This document shows positions 43,411-55,377 of a stretch of 64,000 nt of DNA, piece after piece. Source of the DNA: Porites lobata (taxonomy: Eukaryota; Cnidaria; Anthozoa; Scleractinia; Poritidae). The stretch's first letter is position 1. Every line of letters starts with the position of its first letter. Made by a program: the position numbers and the translations under genes. Under the pieces are notes generated by a model that saw only the letters and a list, made by a program, of their open reading frames with translations, was not told the origin of the DNA and ran no database searches. The stretch covers positions 6,782,001 to 6,846,000 of the forward strand of contig CALNXK010000006.1 of the NCBI GenBank assembly GCA_942486035.1. Reading direction: 5' to 3'.

Positions 43411-46407
43411 TAAAGAATTCATGACAAATCATCATAATTGTACAGTCAAATAATATTTATTCACTGGGCATAACACTTAAGTTCTCTCTGGATCTATAAA
43501 ATGTATTGCTAAGCTAGCCTATGTGTACATTACCTTCAGCTCTCAATATTGCAGTTAATTTTTTATTTTAGCTAGTTTTTGTTTTTCTTTTGTTTTGGCT
43601 GTATGTTAATGTATGCTAATGAAGTTAAAGCAAAAGAAAAATAAGAATTGCCTGAGATGAAAAAAACAACAACAAAAAAGCACAACTGCATCAATTTAAG
43701 AAACGGAAAAAGTGAATTGGCACAAGCTTCTAAAGAATAGTCAACTATCATCGCTTTTGTTTTCTCTTCCTTAAAAATCAGCAAGTGACCCTTGCTGTTT
43801 GAATACAGGAGCTCTGTCTCAGAACTGTCTGATATAGCCTGTGAGCGATATCTGACGTTTAATGGAAACCCTTAAAGATTTGTTTGTCAAAACAAAAGAA
43901 TGAACCTAAAAAGGGTGAAGGATAGTTTCATAGCATTGAGATTAACATGGAAAATAAACTAGAAATGTGAAAAATGTAGGCTGAATGTGTTGATGGTGCT
44001 GAAACTGCAATGAAGTTTAATATTTAAGACGCTGAAAATGAAAAATAGAGGTTTCATAATTAACGTAAAGGATAGAAGAGACAGAAGAGTATTTTCCAGG
44101 TATGGACATGGTTTGTCATTAATGTTGGCAGTTTTTAACTGCAAGTTCACACCAATAATATATGTCTACTGAAAAGTAAAGAAGGCATCATTTGAATCTT
44201 TAACTGGCTTAAGCAATAAGGAGATTAATATCAGAGGATTTTACTAATAATTGAAAAATTGAGTGTAGAGAGGGAGAGGGAATATATTGGGTGTAAAACA
44301 TATGAAGGGTTTTCCTTTCAAAATGCAGTGTAAGTACTGTAATTAAGGTTACAGGAAATAAACTAGCTGTTAAAAAGGACAAGAATTTGGCAGTATGTGT
44401 CGTAAAAAATGTGTATGACATATTTTTCATTGTCAACTGACCCTGACGACAGTTCACCAAGGTGCGCACCCAAATGTAGCGGAAAAGATTGCGCCTGCAG
44501 AAGTGACCAGTTTCTTAGTTGTCTTCCTAATGCAAAACACGTAAAGATGGGGGAAGGGGGGGCGAGTTAGGATTGAGCTTATCTACTATTTATTTCTGGA
44601 GCTATTTATGAACCCTCTACTGTATGTTGCGCTGCCAGGATAGCATTTACTTTCAGCAATCAGTGACAAAATTTATGAGACCTGTTGCAGAATGGAGTAG
44701 GCTTTGGAGAACAAAATGATACGAGTCCTTCAATTAAAAGTCGTGTTGTTTTGCTTACTACGGGTAGCTTGAACAGTGGCAGTGGTGGATCCAGGGGTGA
44801 CCCTATTTTTAAACCAAACAGAGGCCTGAAGGGCCGGAAAAAAAAATTTTTTACACCCCCCCCCCCAACCCCCCATTGTTTACACAATTATGCTGCCTGT
44901 TTTAGGAATGGCTTTTTGTACTTTTTTGCTTAGTCATCAGTACTAGCATACTATTTTTACTGACTATAAAATGAGCCAACAACTGGGACGACCAGCGTAC
45001 CAACGTACTAGCGAATATAGTGCTGATAACTAGTGTTCTTACGTACTAGCGTACTACTTTTACCAACTATAAAATGAACCAACAACTGGGATGACCAGCG
45101 TACCAATGTACTTAGCGAGCAGGTTTAAGAAGGAATGAATCATATTTTGCTTTTAAAGTGGTTACCTGTAGTTTCGGGGAAACTTGAGAAATGTCCTTAA
45201 AGACAAAATATTATCCCAATTAATTTTCTGCAGTAAGGGTTAATAACAGGATTTAAATGTGTGGAAAGTAAATAAACTTGCATGTGTGCATATAAAAGGA
45301 CATTTTCATTGACAAATATACTATTTTATAAATTTAGTTACATATGGAACATACCATATCCTACGTCTATTCTATAAAACAATCTGATGTCTCTAGATTT
45401 ACAGATATGTACATTATAAAATTAATTTCCTTTCCCTTGATCTCTTTTCGCAAATAAGTTATTGTGAAAAGTTAAATAATATTATTGTGTGCCACATCAA
45501 CAACTTGATCATTCATTTGATAAAAATAGGGTGGGGGATTCAGTCCGATAGGTTGTGTGTGTGTGTGTGTGGGGGGAGGGGGGGTCATCTCAAATAGTTC
45601 ATGTAAACTGTAAACTCCTGGGGTCAGCTCTAATCTCCCTCATCATATTCCCTAATTTTTGGATTACACCTGCTGAAAAGGTCGTATGAACAACAAAAGA
45701 GATGCATGAGAATAAGTTAAGGGTATCAGCGCCTAAGTTATATTGGTTCTATGAAAATTGAGAGTAAAATTTATATTAGCATATGAATCATTGGGATGAG
45801 CTGTCTGTTGATGATGCATATGGCTTTGGGTTATTGCTTCTCCCCTCCTTGATAAGACATTAGCTAGTTTTTAGCCTGTTTCAGCCGTTCAGGTAGTGGG
45901 GAAGGCTCAAAGAAAAATTGAACACGGAAACAACGAGGGGGTGCGGATTTTTCCCATTTGCTCTTCATTTCGCACCACTCTCCCCCATGGAACTGTCCAC
46001 CCAAGGTCATGATCAGGTAATGTGGAATAGTTGTATTGTCTACGAAAGCTGTGATCAGTGCTTGAGGCATCTGTTAAGCAGATCTAGAAAACTACAATAA
46101 GGAAAACAGGAAGTGTCCTCTCCATTCTTCAGCAAATGGAGCTTAAAGCACATGTGCTACATTGATAAAATTCCTTGGAATTGTTAGTGAGTGGTCTTGT
46201 TACAAGCAAGTGAACCAAGGAATTGTCTCCTTCTCAGATGTTCCCTGCTCATTTGTTTCTGCTAGCCTTACCGTGATTGTTTGCTCACTAGACAATGAGC
46301 TGCCTGCAGTCTACTGGTATGCCTGTGCTGACGTTAAACTACCTCCTAGCTCATTCAATCTGTGCCACAGGACACCATTGAACTTTACCTCACTGTAAAC
46401 TCCTGTA
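43411..46407. other. Intergenic region between the ASB and XXYLT1 3' ends
   Basis: No gene seen. It holds possible 3' UTR sequence of both convergent genes, a hAT-like end (CAGTGGTGGATCCAGGGG, 44780-44797) and a duplication of about 60 bases (44962-45022 and 45066-45117, ACTATAAAATGA and CCAACAACTGGGA). A (GT)n run is at 45556-45571 and C- and G-runs at 44857-44866 and 45572-45584. Confidence 0.5.
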
Positions 46408-49299
46408 TCATTCATTAGGCATTTTAGTCCCACAGTTGCCATGATACACATGAATGGGTCCAGAACAGTTAAAGTATGAATCAAAGACTTCAGTATATCC
46501 ATGATCCTTCCAGTAAGTGCACAGTTGGCGATTCCACGAACATGGAAGGATGTGGAAGAGTTCAGGGTATTCCAAGCTGATTAAGGAATAAAAGTCTTGA
46601 TCGCCAAGGTGCCCCTGAAAAGAGTACCTATTGGCAAGTTCTTTCACTACACTGCCATTTAAGAGACTGTTGTACAGTTTTGATTTGCGCAGGTTGTGTA
46701 GATTGACTAAGACTACCCCACTGTTAAATCCTGTAAGGCCATTAGGGGGTGGTCCGCCGACAATTGTGCCAGGATTTCGGTTTCGAAACATGTGCAAAAC
46801 ATGTCTATAGACAGGTTGTTGTTCTCTTGCAAGACCAAGGACCATGCTGGACTTGAAGGTATCAAACTCAGAAAACAAATGCTTGATGTCTGCTTGGAAA
46901 AGCAGGTCTGAATCTAGTGATATGATGCGCATCATATTTTTAGGCAAAACATGATGAATTGCAGTTGATACAAAGAACAGAGAATCACTGTAGTAAGAAT
47001 TGGGATCACCATTGGTAAAGATGGGCTGAAAGATAAAGGAAAAACACAAAGTGATGATTGTGGCATTAGAGAAATCAACCTTGAATTGGTTAAATGCATT
47101 TTTACAAGCCTTGTATGAAATCAGGTAAGCCAAGCCAGACCCTGTATGAAACAAGGGAAACTGTTAGAGCAGCCTGCACCACAGATGGAACTAAACTTCT
47201 GGTTAAGTCCATCTGTACCCTACGAGCAGGAGCTATTTTTCGCTGTGAGCTGTCGTGCCAAAAGTAGCCTCTGCCGAAAAGCGTTCAATTTTCTATCCTG
47301 CACATGCAAAATTCATCACGCGATTCACAAGCAAAAGTAATCGTCACGTCTGTCATCAAATGGCGCGAGTTTCACAGGAATAAAAAATTGCGACACCTCT
47401 GATCTGCTACGCAAGACTCGCGCAATGTTCTAAACTGGTCAAGAACAGGGAAAAAACCGTTTTTTTAATTTATTCGTCCAGATTTCTGAACGGACTTGAA
47501 CGGTTGTTGGCAGAGGCTACTTTTCGCAGGCCAGCTCACACAGTGAAAATGTAGCCTCTGTTCACAGGGTAGTCCATCTGTGAAACACACAAAAATTCTT
47601 ATTGTGGGCCCCCACCTGTGCACCAGGATTCGAGGACATGCCATGAATGAATGGCCTGTTAACAAAGCCGTTGTTGATTTGCCAGTAATGTTAAAGGGAA
47701 ATTCGAAACTCATTTCTGGTAATAGTATTCATCTAGACTGTTGAGGGCCCAGAACAAAATTCAGGCTAAAAATTTTTAAGCTAGGTTGATTCTCAATTTC
47801 CGTTTTTGTCTCCTAGCCCTAATTCTTGAATTATAATCAGGTCTAGGAGACAAAGGAAACTGAGTATCAACCTAGGTTAAGAACTTTTAACCTGAATTTA
47901 ATTTTGACCTGTAACATAGGCTTTGCACACATTACAGTAAAACCCCACTTATAAGAACCTAACATTTAAGAACCTGTCAGGCTTAAATTTTCATTTCAAG
48001 CACCCTCCCAAGAGTGATCAACATAAATTTTCTCCACACAATATCAGTACATTATCAAAAGAAAAGGTTACGAGATTTAACAAAATGATCACCTCAGGAA
48101 AAATGCTTTGATCTTATGTCAAATTCTCTCAACTAATTCTTTACGGAAGTGTATGGAGATCACTTTGGAGAATTTGTATGTGGATATTGGGGCTTAAAGG
48201 GTTAGCTGGTATGGAAACCAAGTTTTACCTTGAGATCTTTAATAACTGGCTGGACCTTTTTTACCACCTCCCCAACATCATAGTATGTCACGTTCAATCC
48301 ATTCCTACACACCTTGGCAGCTTCATTAAAGGTATTGTCACTTGTCAGTTTCCCCAGATTGTCAGTTAAAATATGAAAAGTCAGGTGTATTGTTGAATGT
48401 GTACATATTGACTTGATACAACGCTTGAACCGTTGAGCAAGGGGACTTGCCTGGCCAACTTTGGCAAGCACCATTAAGATGTTGTTCTTCTGTCGAGAAG
48501 GGTCATGCTTTTGGCTCTTCTTTCGATCTTTCCTTACGGTCACTTTATCATGTCGTGCTTTGTGCATTTGCTTTCCCTTTTCTTGTGATATCTTTGTTTG
48601 TGGGAACCCTTCATCCTTTTTAGCTACTTTAGGGAACAATGCATTCTCTGTATTTTCATGATTCTTCTTATTATCTGGAATTTTCTGAGCATTTAAGTCA
48701 TTTTCGCTCTCTACATTGCTCTCGGCTACCTCAAATGGGGATAACTTTCCTGCATTTCCATGCAATCTTTCAGTGTCTGCAATTTTCCGATGGGTTGACT
48801 CATTTTCACCTTCATCTTCTTTTTCAGCTTCCTCAAACGGTGGTAATTTTCCTGCAAGTTCACGAATCCTTTCACTGTCCGGAATTTTCTGATGAGTTAA
48901 GTCATTTTCAATCTTTTGTTCGTGATAACTATCTTCTGTTGCATCTGATGCCTTGGCCTCGAAATTCGTCTTTATTTCACCCGACTTTGCGAACTTTTTC
49001 CCATGTTCTTTCTCATCGCGTTCTTTCCCTTTCGCCTGTTTAAACTCACTATTTTCTAATTCAACACCTAGATGTTTTACAGGCAAAATAGGTTGGTATC
49101 CCTTCGCTTTTACAAGTTTTCTGTTACCCACATGTGATAAGCTGCCAGCCATAATATTTAGCTCGTGAAGATGCTGCTGTTCCGGAACCGAAGAATAAAG
49201 AAACCGGCTGGCGATTACAAGTAGCACTAACAAACTGATACACAATACACGAGCTGGATGCCTCATGCAGTAGCGAAGCAGGGCTGAAACGACCGCCAT
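46408..49299 (-). CDS. XXYLT1: Xyloside xylosyltransferase 1
   Basis: Two exons: complement(48229-49299) and complement(46408-47025), joined in phase 0, 562 residues. It is a type II ER membrane enzyme that adds the second xylose to xylose-glucose O-glycans on EGF repeats such as those of Notch. A short cytoplasmic tail precedes a membrane anchor at about 18-35. The catalytic part runs from about 275 to the end. It shows the DxD-type metal site (LDSDLLF) and the strongly conserved AREQQPVYRH, GFNSGV, GHLGDQDF, WNRQLCT and YHGNC. The ATG at 49297-49299 gives the anchor directly. The vertebrate protein is near 390 residues; the extra length is an acidic/basic luminal stem with three ~34-residue repeats. 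It is transcribed head-to-head with MRPS22. Confidence 0.94.
47026..48228 (-). other. Intron of XXYLT1
   Basis: The donor CAAG|GTAAAA and acceptor CTTTCAG are clear. The intron holds a palindromic MITE (about 47205-47585) and a TTAA-type MITE relative (about 47990-48205) that reaches to within about 25 bases of the donor. Confidence 0.75.
47205..47585. mobile_element. Palindromic MITE in the XXYLT1 intron
   Basis: The left arm has ACCCTAC, GCTGTGAGCTG, then AAAAGTAGCCTCTGCC and GTTCAA. The right arm has the reverse complement (TTGAACGG, GGCAGAGGCTACTTTTCGC, CAGGGTAGTCCATCTG). Arms are about 80-90 bases. Confidence 0.65.
48620..48925 (-). repeat. Three ~102-bp repeats inside the XXYLT1 stem
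   Basis: The protein repeats read ENDLTHQKIPDSER, ENESTHRKIADTER and ENDLNAQKIPDNKK, each followed by a Lys/Pro-Phe-Glu segment, so the period is about 34 residues. They lie in the luminal stem and not in the catalytic domain. They suggest expansion by in-frame tandem duplication. Confidence 0.75.
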
Positions 49300-49601
49300 C
49301 TTGAATCTTGTCCGAGTTTTTAAGACACCTGAGTCGGGTAGGGTAGAAGTGATGCCAGAATCTTGACAAATCTTTCAAGTGATGGTTTTCATTTGACTAA
49401 TTCTACGTTTTTATCACATATGCTTTAATTTTAAAAAAATAGTACTTTTATCGAAAGAAACTCGCAGGATTTAAAAATATTTGTTTGTGTTTTTTGGCTT
49501 TTATCCCTATCCATCCCCGACCCCATCCCCGATGAAATAAGATTGGTCAGCAGTACACTATTACCACTACACAGTACGTCATGTATGGTGAAATAATCAA
49601 C
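49300..49601. promoter_or_regulatory. Bidirectional promoter between XXYLT1 and MRPS22
   Basis: Only 302 bases separate the two start codons, and the genes diverge. A CRE-like TACGTCAT is at 49575-49582, next to the MRPS22 start. No TATA box is evident near either start. Confidence 0.6.
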
Positions 49602-52600
49602 ATGGCGACCTCTTGTAGATTTCGCCTTTTTAAAACGCCTTTACGATTGCTAGTTTCAAGGTCCTTTTGCGCGAATGAATCTTCTAAAAGCCATCCGAAC
49701 TTTCTACCTTTCGATAACAAAGATGTAAGATCCATTTTGAAGAAAATCACGGGTCACAACTTGGACAAAATCTACTCTGCACGCAAACAAGATCTGACTG
49801 TTCCCACATACAAATTAATGACAGATTCCGAGTTTCTACAGGTTAGAGATACATCTTTTTTACTTCAAAGGGTACTTTTGCTGTAAGATTTCCGTACAAC
49901 CCCCTACATTTATTATGCCCGTAGCATATTTTTCATACTATCACAGGTAGCCTAAGCTCGAAATATGAGCATCGGCGAGCATCGGCATTGTTGCGTAACA
50001 TTCAAAATATAAGGATTTGTATGGGAAGAAAACCTATCGTTTCTCTAACCTACGAAAATGAAAGGATTTCAATAAAAAACAGCTTACCTTACTTAAAATG
50101 TGTGTTACGTCTCTCCTGTGTGGTCCACGGGCCGATTTATGGCCGTTTTCTGGGTTTCATATTTCGAGCTTGGGCTACCTGTGATACTATTTGACACATG
50201 CGTACAATGTACATGTAATCTTATGTTAAGTTATGCATGTTATGGAGTTGTACAGAAATCCTACATCTTTTACTTATTTTGAATAATTTCTGCAGTATCT
50301 CAGCCAACATTCAGGCGATTATCGGCCATTTGACAGTTGACACATTTTTCTTTTAGAGGAGGGGGAGGGGTATGTATGTGGTGGGCAGGGGGCTTTTCTC
50401 CTCTTTTAGAGCAGTTAGCTCAAATTCCCAGGGGTCTCTCCTCTCTAAAACCAAGCCCTTGAATTCCCATGGAAAACAATAATTCAGTTCCATGCCCAGG
50501 AGATCATGGGAAACGATCAGTAACAATTTTTTGGTTGCGTGAAAATTCACGGGAACCCATCCCATAAATGTTTTTAGAAGAGACATCTGGAGCTAGTCAC
50601 TGTCCCACTTCAGATGTCTGTTTTAGCAAGGTGTTTATTATATATTTTTATGTATTTTTTTTGTTCTAGGCTCAACATGAAATTGAAGGGAAAGCTGAAA
50701 AATTACTTCAAATGCCACCTGTGATGGAAGAACGGCGGGAGATCGATGAAGTGTTGGAAGAAAATAAGGACATAGCTCATTTTTCAGAGTCAAGTTATGT
50801 CTTCACTGATATTAGTACCAGTGTGTGCAACAGGGTAAGATTAATGATTACAGAAGTGCTCTTTCTGGGTGACAGCAGCTGTTTTGTTTTGTGTATCAAA
50901 CCCATTGCTATTTTGACATTCGCATTGCCATTCCTGTTAGATGTCATGACCAACCCCAACTGCATGTCTGTCTTAGAGTCACGATCTTACAAAAGCCTGG
51001 GACATACACAAGGCCCCAGGTGTTCAAGAGGTGTATAACACTATCCATTGGAAAAATCTCCATCCTGTGGATAAGTGTTAAGGAAACCACTACCCACTGG
51101 ATAAAGATTTATACTGTGGATAGTACTATCCACCTTCTCAACAACTGGGGCCAGGTGTCCATTTTATAGAACCATCTCTGACCAATTCTCTTCTTATAAC
51201 ATAGGTATCAATATATAATCAAGGAGAAGGGTTATGAGAGTTAATAAAAGAGAAGGGAAGGGAAAATGATCGATCTTTTAACAAATTCTCACAACTAAAT
51301 TTTTCACAAAATGTATGGAGATTTAAGTCTTAAGAATGTGTACCATGCAGATATAAATTTGGCACTTACAGTCAAACCAGGAAAATCATGAACACTGGGA
51401 ATATTATGTTATTGTGTTCCAAGAAAAAAAGCCAATCAAGCATAAGAAAACTAAACCACAAGCAAGGTCATCAATTAGTTTGTGGTTTTGTGGCCAGGTC
51501 ATGTCTTGATCTTTGCTGTGATTGGTCATAGCACAATAAACATCCCTGACATATTTCAAGTGTTCACGATTTTGCCTGTCACACTGTACAAGGTTAAGCA
51601 AGAGTTGACTGTACTTTAAAACTTTGAGTGTTTATTTCTTATTCAGACAAGGTTAATAACAATAAGAGAGGCAAATGGAAGATTACGAAAAGCCAGGTGG
51701 GAGGAAAGGGACAGAATGAATCAGATATACTTTCCAAAACCAGGGAGAAAACATGAAATACCTGAACTGCTAAAAGATGAAAACCTTAAGGTAATGTAAA
51801 CTTAATGGACAAAGTAACTCCAATTGAGTTTATGCAATGTGCTAATCACTATTATTTTGGTACAGTTGGTTCTGAATAATAAATCATTATTATATTTCTG
51901 TGCAGGAATTTTTATGAATTGCCACAAGTCGACCTCACATGTGTAAGGGAGTGGAGTTTTATAAGCAAGCAGCAGTGAGGTTTTTAGACTGGAAGTGGCC
52001 TGAAATTCTAGAATTTTTACAGTCACTTCTAGTGTCAGTTAGAGGCACTAAGTTTTTTACTGTTCAACAGTACAGAAGAAATGTAAAAAGAGAGGGGATA
52101 CTTGATAGAAAGGTTGTGGTATTTTGTTTCCAAGTCAGCTGTTTTAAAGCTGTATTTCTTCTGTTTTGCAGAGAGTGTTTCAGCAGAATCGCCATGAAGA
52201 TGTTCTTGATCTGACTGTTGTACAGTTTGAGCCTGATTCAGCAGCTTATATCAGAGTAAGTAAAATTAAAATATACTGAGAGGAAACATTTTCTAGTTTT
52301 TTAGTCCCTTTACTTTGTGGGTTAATCGAATCAGTTGAACTTAGTGGTAACCTCCCTTGAGAGACCACCAAAATGAAAAGATTTAGTGGTCGCTTACCGT
52401 AAATGATCTAATAAACACCCGGGGCGTTTATTTAATTTTAGGGGTCCAAGAGGGGGCATTTAATAGATGGGAGGCATTTAAAAGAGAGAGGCGTTTATTC
52501 TTGTAACTTATTTTAACGAACTCAACATAACTGTATACAGTATGCTTTTGGCTAAAAACGTTTTTGTGTTAACAGAATCTCGACTCTGCGGGCTGACGGC

Positions 52601-55377
52601 TTATCTAGAAATTGAACATGACATAATACACAAACTGATGTTAATCAAGCAATGAAATTAATAAATTGATTGATTTTGCTCTATTTTGCCATTTCCTAGT
52701 ATTTGGGGGCAATTTTCAAGGGGGGCGTTTATTAGACAGGAGGCGTATATTAGAGAGGGGCGTTTAATACTAACTTAACAGCATAAGGGGGGTGTTTATT
52801 GGATAAGAGGCGTTTATTTGGAAGTGGGCCTTTATTAGATCGTTTACGGTACAGAAAGTGTTAGCCTGAAAGAGAATGAAACCACAGGAGGTCTTTTCTG
52901 AGAAGAGGTCTGCATACATATTCTTTTTGGCAGAGAATTATTTATTGCGTGGAATTTCTTAGAAGTTACCTTAAAATTCTGAAAATAAGCCCCGGGGCGT
53001 ATATTTTTCAAAGGCCCTTTTTGAGGGGCTTATTTTTGGACGGGCTTATAATATGGAGGGGCTTATCTACGGAGGAAAATTTGTGTTTCAAAATCGATTG
53101 GGCTAGCCTTATTGTTGGAAGTAAATTTACTGTTTTTGCTTTGTTTAACTTTGTATTTGAGGGCAATTTTCCAAATACAAGCCCCCGGGGGGGCTTATAT
53201 TTGGAGGGGCGATTTAAGGGTTTTTTGCATTACCGTTTTGGGGGGCTTATATTTGGAGGAGCTTATATATGGAGGGGCTTATTTTCAGAATTTTACAATA
53301 TATGCTTGTGTGTTGTCACTGAAAGTTCTTTGTCTACCAGTGGCATAGTACATAAAGCAAAGAGACCAAGCCATGTGTCAAGTGGTTGCTCTATAGTGGA
53401 AGTTAAAAGCAATGTAAAACTATAAAACTGTCGGGCCAAAAAGTGGTTTTGTTTGATTATGAAAGATGGTCGTTTTTGAAAGGTTCTAATAATAGGGCTT
53501 TGACAGGGATAATTTTGGCACTGTGGATAGTTGTTGGTTGCTTATGGGAGGTTGTCTTTAATTATGAGAGGTGGTTGCACATGAAGGTTCAACTGTATTA
53601 ATCCTCTAATTAAGCCTTAAGATTGACCAGCATCAAATTTCTTTTTGTAATATCAATGCTTTGTAAAACAGAGAGGTCATGGGAATTATGGACATGATCA
53701 CACCGGATACAAGGAGTTGATACTTCAAGAACTTCTCACTACCACTTTTATAGAAAACATATAGGGCCAACAAATGAGAATTCAAAGTTTGATCTTAGGG
53801 TGTATTTCTCTCTTTGCACCAGGTACATCAGAAGACTTATGAAGACATTGTACTCAGTAACAAGTTTGATCTTTTGAGATCAACGAGACACTTTGGAGGA
53901 CTGGTTTATTACCTTGTAAAGGCTCAAAGAATAATGGAACTAATTGAAGACATGATGGCGAGAGACCTGTAAGGAATTGTTTTAAGGGACTTGACTTGAT
54001 ATGTTTAATAATGCAAATTGTGAGCTTTAAAATATATAATAGTGTCTATCATCACATATTTACTTCATCACGTATACTCACATCACACAAGATTTGTCCA
54101 CTTTTTATAAATGACTTAATGAAATATACCCTGCTAGTAGAGTTGCTTCAAGGAAGATCGAAGGAGACTCTGTTAGCAGGATAAATAAAATAATTATTCA
54201 TCACGTTTTTGCTTTCAGTACTTTTTTCATTATAAAAACTCTACTGGAATTCAGCAGGCAAAGCTGTTACAAAGAATTTGGACTTTTAACATTTTGTTGA
54301 AATTTGGTTAAAGTATGAACTAGATGTGCCATTTAACGGTCACATTTTTCTTAACAGTTGGGAAGACTGCGTGGAAGTGGTAAAACTTCATCATCTTCTG
54401 CATCCCTACAGTAAGATAGCGGAACAAGCAATCAGAAACAATCTTAAAGGATTGTTTATGTTGCGGGTAAGTTATGAATGGTTCTAACACTGAATGAAAT
54501 TAATAGACTGGACAGTCTGTGAAAAAAAACAAACAAACAAACAACACATCCAACAAAAGACCAGGGAATAGAAAGCAACACAGTTGACAGGGGAATTGAA
54601 CAGAACGACAGACTGGACATTAGCAAAACAATAGTGTGTTTTCACTCACGTGGCCAGCATCTATGCAAAGTTATTGGAACAAAAGAAAGCGTTTGCATAA
54701 CAAAGGAACTCAACTCCCACAGGACTGGTTTGGCACACCAACATGGCCGCTGTTCCATTGTTTTGGGACACCAATATGGCCGCCATGACATCACGTAAAA
54801 ACACTCTATAGACCAAGCAATAGACAATGTAGAATAAACTGGACAATACAGAGTAGAATAAACTGAACAACACAAGAGACTGCTCAGTAGCATAACACAA
54901 TAAACCAGACAAAAGAACAGCACCATAGACTAGACAATAACATTATCATGCAGTAGAATGGACAATGGTATACCCTAATAGACTGGAAAATAACATAACA
55001 CAATAAACTGGACACCAGAATAACACAATAGACTGGACAATAACTGAACAACAGGACAATGCGATAGACTGCGAAAAATAGACTACACAACGGAACAACG
55101 CAGTAGACTGGACAATGGAACAACAAAACAGACTGGACAACAGAATAACAACAATAGACAACACACTTATGGGGGTGTCGGCAACTTATGCTGATGGTTA
55201 AAACATGCACATTAATTCTAGTTAAGAGCATTTAAGCCATTTCTTGTAATCTTGCTTTTCCTTGTTCTGAACTGACAGGCCTACGTTAGAAGGCATGGAT
55301 CGCCTGAGACAATGGAGAGATTGGAAGAGTATATGCTTTATAGAGAGAAAGAGAAGGCGCAAATTTCTAATAATTAA
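49602..55377 (+). CDS. MRPS22: Small ribosomal subunit protein mS22 (mitochondrial)
   Basis: Seven exons: 49602-49841, 50670-50834, 51647-51790, 52172-52255, 53823-53968, 54358-54466 and 55279-55377. They give 328 residues and all junctions are GT-AG and in phase. The N-terminus (MATSCRFRLFKTPLRLLVSR) is basic and without acidic residues, fitting a mitochondrial import signal. Family landmarks are VRSILKKITG, PTYKLMT, MPPV(M)EER, YVFTDIS, KARWEERDRM, YFPK, FEPDS, HQKTYEDI and DLLRSTRHFGG. A more upstream in-frame ATG exists at 49581, but the one at 49602 (AACATGGCG) has the better context. mS22 is a metazoan-specific part of the mitochondrial small ribosomal subunit; vertebrate forms are near 360 residues. 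The introns are loaded with MITEs and a minisatellite. Confidence 0.94.
52397..52849. mobile_element. TA-flanked MITE with GGGGCGTTTATT motifs
   Basis: 453 bp between TA at 52395-52396 and 52850-52851. The ends CCGTAAATGATCTAATAAA and TTTATTAGATCGTTTACGG are inverted repeats with one mismatch. The interior repeats GGCGTTTATT variants. Confidence 0.85.
52974..53293. mobile_element. TA-flanked MITE with perfect inverted ends
   Basis: 320 bp between TA at 52972-52973 and 53294-53295. The ends AAATTCTGAAAATAAGCCCC and its exact reverse complement are a perfect 20-bp inverted repeat. The interior carries repeated GGGGCTTATATTTGGAGG motifs. The open frames through it are artefacts of the repeat. 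Confidence 0.88.
54800..55165. repeat. Degenerate minisatellite in MRPS22 intron 6
   Basis: More than ten imperfect copies of a unit of roughly 20-35 bases built on AATAGACTGGACAATAACA, with variable spacing. Similar stray units begin at about 54500. No stable frame is kept. Confidence 0.75.

Larger units (their letters stand above)
52332..53597. mobile_element. Outer element hosting two nested MITEs, in MRPS22 intron 4
   Basis: The left end reads CAGTTGAACTTAGTGGTAAC and the right end GGTTCAACTGTA. The flanking GTGGT(C/T)GC-rich sequence resumes on the far side of each inner insert. Two TA-flanked elements sit inside. The outer boundaries are approximate. Confidence 0.55.

Noticed and set aside
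52949..53425. 158-codon frame rich in GG(L/A)(Y/I)
   Set aside because: It is a translation of the GGGGCTTATATTTGGAGG repeats of a TA-flanked MITE.
54642..55231. Minus-strand frames rich in Cys, Val, Tyr and Ser
   Set aside because: They translate the AATAGACTGGACAA minisatellite in three frames.
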